Source: Bacteroidales bacterium
GTDB lineage: Bacteria; Bacteroidota; Bacteroidia; Bacteroidales; F082
Assembly (NCBI GenBank): GCA_016285355.1
Contig: JAEEQP010000014.1
Coordinates: 6,779-70,778, forward strand
Length of the DNA stretch: 64,000 bases
Direction of reading: 5' to 3'
Position 1 is the first letter of the stretch, and each line of letters opens with the position of its first letter. The position numbers and the translations under genes were made by a program. Below the pieces are notes generated by a model, which was not told where the DNA came from, did not search any database, and saw only the letters and a program-made list of their open reading frames with translations. Positions 18,101 to 27,200 of this stretch are shown piece after piece.

Positions 18101-21017
18101 AACGAGTAGTTGGCGTACATTCAATACGGATGAAACACAATCGATTCGAATCTATGGTTCAGGTATAGATTATGACCCATTTAACACATCGGAATATAGC
18201 GGATATCGTCCATTGGCGAAGAACCAAGTTATTTTCGGATTCCCTTGTTCTGTCAATGCTACGGCTAATCCTACTGCCGGCGGAACGATTAGCGGTACAG
18301 GAACCTATGGCATGGGAGCCACTTGCACCTTGACGGCTATGCCCAATCCTGGCTACTACTTCCTGAATTGGACCAAGGATGATGTTGTGGTTTCGTATGA
18401 TGCTGCCTATTCCTTCACCGTCAATGGCAACATGGATTTGGTGGCCAACTTTGTCGCTGGATGGTCGACATGCACGATTGTCTTCGATTTGTATGACTCT
18501 TATGGCGACGGTTATACGGGCAATTACTTGGTCGTAGACTATGGAGATGGCACTTCCGAACAGCTTACTGTGGCAAGCGGTTCATTTGCTTCCTATTCCC
18601 GCGAAGTCGCAACGGGATGTAACATTACACTGTCATGGATTTCTGGATCATACCCAGGGGATTGCTCTTTCGACATCAGGTTTGAAAACGGTGTTATGAT
18701 ATATCATGGGGCGAATCTCAATTCCAATTTCTATCAGGAACTCCCCATCAATTGTGCGGTTGCTACTGCTCCTCATACCATTACCGCTATTGCTGATCCC
18801 GAGGAGGGCGGTATCGTCGGGGGTGCGGGTACTTATGAAAGCGGTACTGTCATCACATTGACGGCTACTCCCAACCAAGGTTACACCTTCATGTATTGGA
18901 CGGAGGATGGGACAACGGTTTCATCGGATGCCAACTATTCCTTCCTCGTCTCCTCTGACCGCGATTTAGTGGCACACTTCTCCTTGCCTCTTACCGTTTC
19001 TGTTACGACCAATATGGTTGGAAGCGGAACAGTTTCTGGAGGCGGGATATTCAACTATGGCACTACCTGCACTTTGACCGCCACGCCTAATTCAGGCTAT
19101 GTTTTCAACAATTGGACAAAGAATGGCTCAGTAGTGTCATGTCTTTCCTCATTGACAATAACGGTGACGGAATCAGCCGAATATGTAGCGAACTTCGAAC
19201 AAATGGACGGCATAATCATAGGTGAAGCGACCTACGCCAACGCGTATCTTCCCACCTATTACTATTATTCCTTGACGGAGCAAATCTACACGGCAAATGA
19301 GATGGGCGGTGTGGCTACCGAGATTTCCAGCGTGTCGTTCTTCAACACGGGTACAAGTAGCATTACCCGCAACATGAGTGTCTACATGGTCAATACCGAG
19401 AAGACCTCGTTTGAGAGCAACACCGACTGGATTCCGGTGACAGATGCAAATCTGGTGTTCAGCGGCAATGTGACCATGACCTCCCGTAGCTGGGTGACCA
19501 TCTATTTCAATACGCCATTCGCCTACGACGGAGTGTCCAATGTTGCCTTGATTGTGGACGATAACTCATATAGTTACAATTCATATACGAGTTGCCGTAC
19601 CTTCGACACCGAAGAAAACCAAGCACTCCGTATTTATAGCTATAGCACAAATTACGACCCGTATGCTCCGAATAATTATACAGGCACGCTCATGTCGGAA
19701 AAGAACCAAGTGATCTTTGGTATTCCGAATTACGAATTTACGCTAACGGTTTCAGCCAGCCCTGAAGAAGGAGGAACGGTGAGCGGTGCCAATGGTGGTC
19801 TCTATTTCTATGGTCAACCTGTTAACCTTGTTGCTACGCCAAACGAAGGCTACTTGTTCTTGAACTGGAGCAAAAACGGCGAAGTGGTCAGTTGCAATTC
19901 TAATTTCAGTTTCACTGTGACAGAGGATGCCGAATTAGAGGCGGTCTTCATGCAGCTTGACGGTACGCTGATTGGTTCAGGCGAATCGACAAACGCATAT
20001 CTGCCGAGTTATTCCTATTACTGTTACACTCTTTCGCAGCAAATCTACACTTCAGATGAGATAGGTGAGGCTGGAAGTATTTATTCTGTTTCCTACTTCA
20101 ACGCAGGGTACACCAAGACCCGCAATTACAACATCTATATGGTGCATACTGATAAGACGGCATTTGAAAGCACTACCGACTGGATTACAGTTTCGGAAGC
20201 CGACCTGGTTTACAGCGGTAACGTGACCATGACCAATGGCTATTGGACGACAATTACCCTCGACACGCCATTTGACTACGACGGCATTTCCAATCTTGCC
20301 ATCATCTTTGATGACAATACAGGAAGTTGGACAAGTAACAACATGGCATGCCGCGTGTTTAATACTGACGGTAACCAAGCCATCCGCGTTTACAGCGACG
20401 GCACCAACTATGACCCCTACAATCCTTCGGAGTATAGCGGCACACTTTATTCGGTGAAAAACCAGATTATCCTTGGCATTACGCCTTCGATATCGCAACA
20501 GACTATTGAATTGGCCCAAGGCTGGAACTGGTTCTCGAGCTATATAGAGATTACTCTGGATGACCTTAAAGCAGCTTTATTGACCGCTGTGCCCGGCACT
20601 AACATCACCATTAAGTCGAGAACACAGAACACAGCCTACAACCCCGTCTCGAATCGTTGGGGTGGAACGTTGCACTCGTTGGATGTGGCCTATATGTACA
20701 TGATCTATGTTAGCAGCAATTGTACGATTACGCTGACAGGCGACCCCATCAACCCGGCAGAACATCCGGTTACCATCTCTTATGGTGCCAACTGGATTGC
20801 ATTCCCATTCAGTGAGACCATGTCTCTCAGCAATGCCTTTGTAGGATTCGCTGCCAATGGCGACGTTGTCAAATCCATGAGTAAGAATGCCAGCTATAGA
20901 AACGGACGATGGGGAGGAAGTCTCAATACCCTTGTGCCCGGACAGGGTTACATGTACAATTCAAATGTTCATGGAAATAGAACCTTTATTTTCCCGACGA
21001 GCAGTAAGAAAAAGTAG
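12141..21017 (+). CDS. Giant subtilisin-family (S8) serine protease with InlB, LPS/QQIYTA, DSYGDG and GWNW modules
   Basis: I choose ATG 12141, which gives a normal signal peptide (MKKSLTLVLLVLFCLCGYAQ) and 2958 residues; the reading frame is open 78 nt further upstream but would prepend a non-signal sequence. A propeptide (about 20-170) precedes the S8 domain, with Asp183 (VIDTGVNYNHLD), His224 (DHSHGTHCAG) and Ser427 (SGTSMATPCVAG) all intact. Two beta-sandwich domains rich in LNAGETVKL/LEAGETANL follow (about 490-715). Then come eleven InlB B-repeats, six copies of the LPS/QQIYTA module, two DSYGDG modules and the GWNW module (about 2784-2958). Residues 1290-2781 contain a tandem duplication of a seven-module block. 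No type IX sorting domain is visible. The gene has its own terminators on both sides; no convincing promoter was found in the 90-nt gap. Likely an outer-surface or released protease-adhesin. Confidence 0.9.
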   Translation: MKKSLTLVLLVLFCLCGYAQTIDPVLRQEMGQRSDDEKIKVIVIMKSQYDRQQLNRRAAHYVTRADRREFVVNELKQFAEASQYDIRRSLDEMERNDMTTAPKIIWMANALYFSATKQAINDLALRSDIAIIGLDEEKYALFNEESSQATTNRGITSNVTQVNADQVWDLGYTGQGVVVAVIDTGVNYNHLDLADHLWDGGVEYPHHGYDFYNNDNDPMDDHSHGTHCAGTVCGDGTAGQQTGMAPDATLMCVKVLNSSGSGYVSVTCNAMQWAVEQGCDLFSMSLGWASATITERELFRTTCMAVLDAGVVGAIAAGNEGSGNEPNNVRVPGSCPPPYMDPIQANNEGGLSCTVCVGAVDVNDNAASFTSRGPVTWTNTVFGDYPYTPGSTIDFGLIRPDVCAPGVNITSADYTGTTGYSVKSGTSMATPCVAGCISLLLSKKPDATPEEICQVLEETAVPLAEGKSNTYGYGRVDVLAAINALYSGPLTLESFTVNDGLGNNDGKLNAGETVKLNLTLTNDSEVVINGATMVLSTESEYVTITNGTVNLPRFGVGQTRILNNLFTFSLSDDAPAKRNIQFLAETFVNGESVGAFRISVMVYGHILKFVEVTVLNDNNGNGSLEAGETANLHVVISNAGNDPAASVMGALSTTYPYLAINSNNKSFGSLEVNEQASADYNVTLAGGAPDSYTIGFSLDLVDSVQKHTNVDLELWRKPITLTSNPAGAGTLTGGGYYGQGQTCTITATPNDGYAFVKWTLNGATVSYLSTYTFEVTGEANYVANFQAFDNSIFIGDGSTTNAYLPSYSWYCYTLSQQIYTAEELNHTACEISSVSFFNTVSSYDTRNYAIYMVNTEKTAFENNYDWITVSEADQVFSGSVTLSAGSWTTVYFNTPFNYDGSSNVALIVDDNTGSYYSTMYCRVSPTESNQAMYVYNDYTDYNPANPTDYYGTPLAVKNQVVLGIASYDYTVTVSASPEEGGQVSGGEGLYYHGQPCTVTATPNLDYCFYYWTKNGSIVSTEANYTFQVTESTQLVAVFGLPLNITVSANPAEGGMVSGAGAFDYGSSATITATANDGYVFYRWTKNGSAVSYLSTYTFSVTSDAEYVAEFQWVSNGVAIGDAVTTNSLLPSYYFYSYTLSQQIYTAEEIGMPCEISSISFFNTGNQNTRSYTIYLKHTDKSSFESSNDWITVTEADEVFTGDVTMVSNNWTSIAFDTPFMYDGTSNLALIVDDNTGSWNYYSMYYRVFNTTDYQAIYIYGDGTDYDPFDPSDYSGNLLSVKNQIILGFPCSVTATANPTEGGTVSGSGSFAMGTTCTLTATPNDGYIFVNWTEDGTVVSYDTIYSFTVSGDRNLVANFAEEGSMCRIVFDLYDSYGDSWNGNYLVIDYGNGQSEQMTVNSGSYASYSRVVATGSNITLSWIAGYYISECSFDISFENGVLIYHGAGISSSFQYEFTLDCGEATAPHTITAVASPVEGGTVEGAGTYTGGTVVTLTATPNSGYTFMYWTENGTTVSSDANYSFLVSSDRDLVAHFSLPLTVSVTANMTEGGTVTGGGTFTYGTTCTLTASPNPGYVFNSWTKNGTVVSCLSSLTITVTESAEYVANFQQMDGIVIGGAVSSSYYLPTYYYYSLTEQIYTASEIGGEATEISSVSFFNTGTSNITRNMNVYMVNTDKTSFGSNTDWIPVTDANLVFSGNVTMSARSWVTIYFSTPFAYDGVSNVALIVDDNSNSYNSYTNCRTFNTDESQAIRIFGSGTDYDPYAPNSYTGTLMSQKNQVIFGIPNYEFTVAVSANPSEGGTVSGGGGTYFYGQPIILTATPAEGYVFNYWTKNGEVVSYFSNFSLSVTESGEYVAEFQEINGMVVGEAANSNYDLPTYSYYPYSLSQQIYTAEEMGGEANEFASLSFFNIGSAKTRNFTIYMVNTDKSTFEDNYDWITITEADQVFNGNVTMSAQAWVTICLDTPFNYDGTSNVALVVDDNSGSWNYGTSSWRTFNTDETQSIRIYGSGIDYDPFNTSEYSGYRPLAKNQVIFGFPCSVNATANPTAGGTISGTGTYGMGATCTLTAMPNPGYYFLNWTKDDVVVSYDAAYSFTVNGNMDLVANFVAGWSTCTIVFDLYDSYGDGYTGNYLVVDYGDGTSEQLTVASGSFASYSREVATGCNITLSWISGSYPGDCSFDIRFENGVMIYHGANLNSNFYQELPINCAVATAPHTITAIADPEEGGIVGGAGTYESGTVITLTATPNQGYTFMYWTEDGTTVSSDANYSFLVSSDRDLVAHFSLPLTVSVTTNMVGSGTVSGGGIFNYGTTCTLTATPNSGYVFNNWTKNGSVVSCLSSLTITVTESAEYVANFEQMDGIIIGEATYANAYLPTYYYYSLTEQIYTANEMGGVATEISSVSFFNTGTSSITRNMSVYMVNTEKTSFESNTDWIPVTDANLVFSGNVTMTSRSWVTIYFNTPFAYDGVSNVALIVDDNSYSYNSYTSCRTFDTEENQALRIYSYSTNYDPYAPNNYTGTLMSEKNQVIFGIPNYEFTLTVSASPEEGGTVSGANGGLYFYGQPVNLVATPNEGYLFLNWSKNGEVVSCNSNFSFTVTEDAELEAVFMQLDGTLIGSGESTNAYLPSYSYYCYTLSQQIYTSDEIGEAGSIYSVSYFNAGYTKTRNYNIYMVHTDKTAFESTTDWITVSEADLVYSGNVTMTNGYWTTITLDTPFDYDGISNLAIIFDDNTGSWTSNNMACRVFNTDGNQAIRVYSDGTNYDPYNPSEYSGTLYSVKNQIILGITPSISQQTIELAQGWNWFSSYIEITLDDLKAALLTAVPGTNITIKSRTQNTAYNPVSNRWGGTLHSLDVAYMYMIYVSSNCTITLTGDPINPAEHPVTISYGANWIAFPFSETMSLSNAFVGFAANGDVVKSMSKNASYRNGRWGGSLNTLVPGQGYMYNSNVHGNRTFIFPTSSKKK
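16008..20483 (+). repeat. Tandem 2238-bp in-frame duplication inside the subtilase gene
   Basis: Two consecutive units (16008-18245 and 18246-20483) encode the same module order: InlB, DSYGDG, InlB, InlB, LPS/QQIYTA, InlB, LPS/QQIYTA. Matching landmarks are exactly 2238 bp (746 codons) apart: TGTTC at 16008/18246, TCCTTCCTCG at 16701/18939 and GGCACTACC at 16821/19059. Some stretches of 40-60 bp are almost identical; others have diverged. Confidence 0.85.
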
Positions 21018-21053
21018 ATTTAAAGAAAAGGGTGAACAATAACCCTGAAAACG

Positions 21054-21090
21054 AAAGCCGATGCCAAGCACTTTGGTGTCGGCTTTTTTG
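21054..21090 (+). terminator. Rho-independent terminator after the subtilase gene
   Basis: Stem AAAGCCGATGCCAAG / TTGGTGTCGGCTTTTTT (one G-T pair) with a T run, 37 nt after the stop codon. Confidence 0.85.
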
Positions 21091-21158
21091 TTTTTTCTGT
21101 AATGCTATGATGTATTGGAAAGCCTAATGAAAGTTGCTTATAAAAAACACAAAATGTA

Positions 21159-21189
21159 TTTGAATTTTGATTTTGTTTTTCTAACTTTG
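21159..21189 (+). promoter_or_regulatory. Promoter of the C25 protease gene
   Basis: TTTG at 21159-21162, 19 nt, then TAACTTTG at 21182-21189; the start codon follows at 21238. Confidence 0.75.
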
Positions 21190-21237
21190 CTACGAAATTA
21201 TGAAAAATCAATCTATTAACAACAAAATATTAATGTT

Positions 21238-24200
21238 ATGAAAAGAATTCTACCAACTACAGTTTTGTTTGCCATGATAGCAATTCTTTCGAATCTTGCT
21301 ATGGCACAGACTTTTACCTATCCTGTCAATGGGCAGCAAGGTTTCAATCTGACCGAAAAGACCAGAGGTGGGCTACACATTAGCTACAACTTGGGTCAGT
21401 TTTCATTGAACACAATCAACTATCGCGGTGAAGACATGTCTGAAATCACTATTTCGGGTGTGTGTTTGCCTAATGCAGAGGGTTGTCCCGATTTGCCTGT
21501 GGAAAGCAGGATGTTGGCCATCCCGCATGGCGCAACTGCTACACTTAACGTAGTGCATTTCGAGACAGAAATCATCAGGGATGTGAACATTGCGCCTGCT
21601 CTTCGCATTCAGGCCATGAATGAAGAACCCGAAAGGAATTATGTGAAAGACATGAACGTTTACGGAAGGAATGCTTATTATCCTGCCGAACCTTTTGCTA
21701 TGGGGACATCGTACATCCGGGGCGTTGATGCCGTGACTGTGGCCATTTCTCCTTTCCAGTACAACCCTGTCACAAGGGAGCTTGTGGTCTATACCAATGT
21801 TGAGCTTTCGGTGTCCTTTGAAGGGGGTACTGGCCAATTTGGTGACAACCGTCTGCGTTCGCCCTATTGGGATCCCATCCTCGCCGCAGAGCTGATGAAC
21901 TATGACCAGTTGCCCGCCATTGATTATGAGGCACGCATGCAACAGTGGCTGCGCGATGGAGCCGAAGGTGCTGAATACCTCATCATTACGCCTAACAACG
22001 ATGCTTGGGCCGAATATGCCAACCAATTGCGGGACTATCGTACCCGCCAAGGCATCCTTACCAAAGTGGTTCGTCTCGATGAGATGCCCGCCACCACAAC
22101 CGATGAAATGAAGGCTTGGTTCCACAATGCCTACAACACATGGGAAATTGCACCAGTAGCCGTTTGCCTTTTGGGCGACCATGGCACTGATATGAGCCAA
22201 TATATCCCTGCTGAAACTCTATTCCATTCGGAATCATACGGAGACTATATCACAGACAACGGCTATGCCGATGCTTCGGGTGACAATTTGCCTGACATGG
22301 TTTTCTCGCGACTGGTCGCTCAAGATGCCTCGGAACTGCCTGTCTTTGTGGGCAAACAAATCGAATATGAATATACCAATCCTAATATGGATTATAATTT
22401 TTACGACAAGCCAATTACAAGTTGTGGATGGGAACCCAGAATGTGGTCTGCGCTTGGTGCTGAGATTCCTGGCGGTTATTTGCGTAACCAGGGCTATCAT
22501 CCTCGTCGTATCAATAGTATTAGTAATGGTGAACCAGGGCCAACGCCAGGAGAATCTTGGTCAAATTGGTCAGATACGTGGCCGATAGTCAATTATTTTG
22601 GACCTGAAGGGACAGGATACATTCCTGCTACTCCATACGAGTTGGGCGGTTGGACTGGTGGAACGGCTGCACAAATAGTGCAAGCCGTTAATGAAGGTGC
22701 TTTTTGGTTGCATAATGATGGTCATGGCAATGTTACTTTTATGGGTACACCTTTTATGGAAAATAGCGATGTGGCTCAGACCACCAATGTCGGGAAACTC
22801 CCCTTTGTCATCATGAGCAATTGCTCTACAGGAGAATTCAATGCTTCTATAGATTGTTTTACAGAAGCATGGATGAGGCATACCTATAATGGTAATAATG
22901 CTGGTGCTGTAGGTGTAATTAGTGCAACACAGGTTTCCTACAATGCTGTTAATGAATTATTGTATTGGGGAATGTATGATTATTTTGAAGATGACTTTAT
23001 GCCAACATACGGAACGGATGTAGAAAATTCGGGAAGCTGGATGCCTGCCTTTGGAAATGTTGCTGGAAAATACTTTCTTTCACAAACTTCATGGGAATCA
23101 AATGGACCTATTAAAGAAAAAACATTTAATCTGTTTACTGCCCATTGTGATGCCTTTTTACGCATTTATACTCAAGTTCCACAAGAAACATCTGCTTTTC
23201 ATCCCGAAAGTATCATCACAAGCCAAGGTGAAATCACTGTCATGGCACCTGTGGGCTGTGTCATCTGTTTGTCGAAGGCGAATCAAGAAGGAGGTGTGGA
23301 TATCTTGGCGGTCGCTACGGCCACAGGCACATATCAAAACATAACTTTTGAACCTCAAATGGCTGCAACGGAAATCAAGATTGTGGTTACGGGACAGAAC
23401 TATCTCCGTTATGAAGGAATCATGGAAGTGGTCTCCCCCGAGGGTGCATACCTTGTTGTAGAGGACTATACTCCTCATGCGGCTCCCGTCAACCAACAAA
23501 CCAATCTCGGCATGAGCTTCAGGAATTTGGGTAATATGGCCTCTTCGGGTATGACAACCATTAATCTTAGCACATCGGATGAAAGACTTAATATTATCAA
23601 TGGAACTGCCACAATGGAAACCATTGTGCCGAATGAAACCATCAACTTGGAGAGTGCTTTCAGTTTCATCATTGCTGATGGAGTTCAAGATGGAACAGAG
23701 TTCCCTTTTGAGGTAACCATGAGTTGTGGAGATAAAACCTGGACGGGCTATGGCGTCATTACTGCCCAACAGGCCGCATTTGAATATTTAGGCATGTCAT
23801 GGTCTGGAGGCTTTGTTCCTGGGGAAACCTTGACCGTCACAGCCACTTTCAAAAACACAGGTCATTATGAGGCTGTTGGTGCGGTTGCACAGATAGCATC
23901 AACAAGTCCATACGTTTCGTTTGAGAATGAAACTTACGAAATAGGGGTCGTTGGAATCAATGAGGAAGTTGAATGCTCGATTAATGTGAGCATTTCCCCT
24001 GATTGCCCAGAAACAGAATCTATTCCACTGCTGTTTTCCATCAATGCAAATGGCAATGTTTCCACCGAAGCTCCAGCTTTGTTGAGGAATACATGTAACC
24101 TCACATTTAATCTTTATTCATCATGGAGCACTGGCTGGAATGATAATATTTTGGTAGTCGATTTTAGTGATGGTACTCCAACTATGGGGCTTTATCTTGA

Positions 24201-27200
24201 ACAGGGGCAATATTCCCATTCTTTCATTGTACCAATTGGAGAGGGCGTTCATGTCACCTTGAGTTGGGTTTCTGGCTCCTATACTGAGAAGTGCTCTTTT
24301 AATGTGGAATATGAAAACGGGGTGGTCTTATATCAAGGAACAAATCTCCATGCAGGTTTGTTGTATGAATTTGACATGAACTGTGATGACCAATTCTCAC
24401 CGCTTAATGTTGCTGTCAGTGCAGAACCAGCAGAAGGAGGTGTCGTGACAGGAGGTGGTGCCTATGAACCAGGCGAGACTTGTACCATTACAGCCATCGC
24501 AAATGAGACTTATACTTTTGTCAACTGGACAGAAAACGATGTTGTGGTTTCTACCAATCCCACCTATTCTTTTACGGTCATGGCCAATCATGATTTCGTT
24601 GCCCATTTCATGCCTCCGCTTGCCATTACTGTTAGCCCCAATATCGAAGAAGGCGGCATGGTAACTGGAGAAGGATTGTACGGTTATGGTGAAACGTGTA
24701 CCCTTACGGCATCAGTCAATGAAAACTATGTGTTTGATAGTTGGACCAAAGACGGCGTTGTGGTTTCCTATTTTTCCACCTATACTTTTACTGTTACAGA
24801 AGATGTCAACTATGTGGCCAACTTTGAATTAGTTGATAACGGAATTATCATAGGAGACGCTGTGAGCGAAAGTAATAATCTCCCCAGCATTTCGGATTGG
24901 TATAGTAAATTCTCTCTTTCACAACAAATTTATACTGCGGATGAGATAGGATCGGCGTGTATGATTACGGGTGTCGCTTTCTTCAATACAGGCAATCAAA
25001 ATGTACTCAGTTATACCATTTACATGAAACATACGGATAAAAACAGTTTCATTAATGGAAATGACTGGATTTCCGTTGTAGAATCTGACGAAGTGTTTAA
25101 TGGTGATTTCGTAATGGCAGCGGGAAATTGGACCTACATTGATTTTGATCGACCATTTTATTATGATGGCTCCTCAAATCTTGCTTTGATTGTTGATGAG
25201 AACTATTACAGTTCAAACGGTATGAAATGCAGAGTGTTTAATACCGGGGAATATCAATCAATTCGTATGAGTAGTTCTCAAATCAATTATGATCCGACCA
25301 ATCTTTCTGGCTATTATGGCAGTCGAGGTTTGGAGAAGAATCAGATTGTTTTCACCCAACTGATGCCATCAACCGATCCAGTCACCGTCACGGTCATTGC
25401 CAATCCTGTCGAGGCAGGCATTGTGAGTGGCAGCGGAGCGTACTACTTGGGCGATACATGTAACGTCACTGCAACGTCAAATGAAGGTTATTGCTTTGCC
25501 CATTGGACGAAAAATGGCAAAGTGGTTTCATCTGATGCTGATTACAGCTTCGTTGTGGTTGGAGAAAGTGTCATGACGGCTCATTTTGTGCCGGAAGGGA
25601 ACATCGATTTTTTTGATGACAATGTGAAAGCCATCTGTGTGGCCAACTGGGATACCAATGGCGATGGTGAATTGAGCTATGTTGAAGCTGCATCCGTGAG
25701 GAATATTGGTACTGTATTCAGGGAGAATACCACCATTACCTCGTTTGAAGAACTACAATATTTCATTGGTTTGACCTCCATATACAATTATGCTTTTTAC
25801 AATTGTATCAGTTTGACAGGTTCACTGACCATTCCTACTTCTATCACTTTGATAGGCAATTCTGCTTTTCGAGGTTGTAGCGGTTTGACTTCATTGACTA
25901 TCGGCAATTCTGTGACATTGATTGACGGATATGCTTTCTATGGTTGCAGCGGCTTGACAGAAGTTCGTTATTTGGGTGATTTGGCCGAATGGTGCAATAT
26001 TCAATTTGGTGGTAATATTTATTATTCAAATCCTCTTTTTTGTGCCCACAAACTGTTTATTAATAACGAATTGGTAACTAATTTGGTAATTCCTGAATCT
26101 GTAACGGAATTAAAGCCTTATGTGTTTTGTGGAGCCTCATGTTTGACTTCACTGACCATTCCGAATACTGTCACTTCGATAGGTAACTATGCTTTCTATG
26201 ATTGTTGGCGTTTGACAGGTTCACTGACCATCCCGAATTCTGTGACTTCGATTGGCAGTGCTGCTTTCGCTCGTTGTTGGGGTTTTACTGGTGCATTGAC
26301 CATCCCGAATTCTGTGACTTCGATAGGTAGTTCTGCTTTCTCTGGTTGTAGGAGCTTTACAGGTTCACTGATTATTCCGGATTCTGTGACCTCAATAGGA
26401 GGCAGCGCTTTTTATGGTTGTAGTGGCTTGACGGGCTCATTGATTATTCCTAATTCTGTGACTTCAATAGGAGGTTCTGCTTTCTCTGGTTGTAGTGGCA
26501 TGACAGGCTCTTTGATTATTCCCAATTCTGTCACATTGATAGGTGCTGAAGCATTTAGGAATTGTAGCGGTTTTACGGGTTCATTGACTATTCCGAATTC
26601 TGTCACTTCGATGGGTTATCGAGTTTTCCAAGGTTGCAGCGGCTTGACAGGTTCACTGACCATTTCTAGTTCGCTTACTTCCATAAGTCTGTCTGCTTTC
26701 GAAGGTTGTAGCAGCTTGACAGGTACACTTACCATACCGAGTTCTATCACTTCTATAGACAATAATGCATTCTATGGGTGTAGTGGGTTGACTGAAATGA
26801 TTATTTTTGCAGAGATGCCTCCGACCATGGGAACGAGTGTGTTAAGTGGCATATCTATCGACATTCCAGTGTATGTGCCTTGTGAATCTGTTGGAGCATA
26901 CCAAAATGCTCAAGGTTGGGATAGTTTCTCTAATATTATTGGGATGTGTTCTTCGGGAACGATTACCGTTTCTTCCGTTCCGACTGAAGGAGGAGAAGTT
27001 ACAGGTGCTGGAGTTTATGAACCTGGCACTTTGTGTACTGTTATTGCTTCGCCAAATGAGGGTTATACCTTTGTCTGTTGGAAGGAAAATGGTATAGTGG
27101 TCTCTACTCAAATCGAATACACATTTACCGTTTCCATTGATCGAAATCTGGTAGCCCTTTTTGTTACGGATGGAAACATTGTATTTGCTGATGCCAATGT

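Noticed and set aside
21403..22200. 265-residue antisense reading frame
   Set aside because: Fully antisense to the C25 propeptide and catalytic domain, with no signal, domain or promoter of its own.
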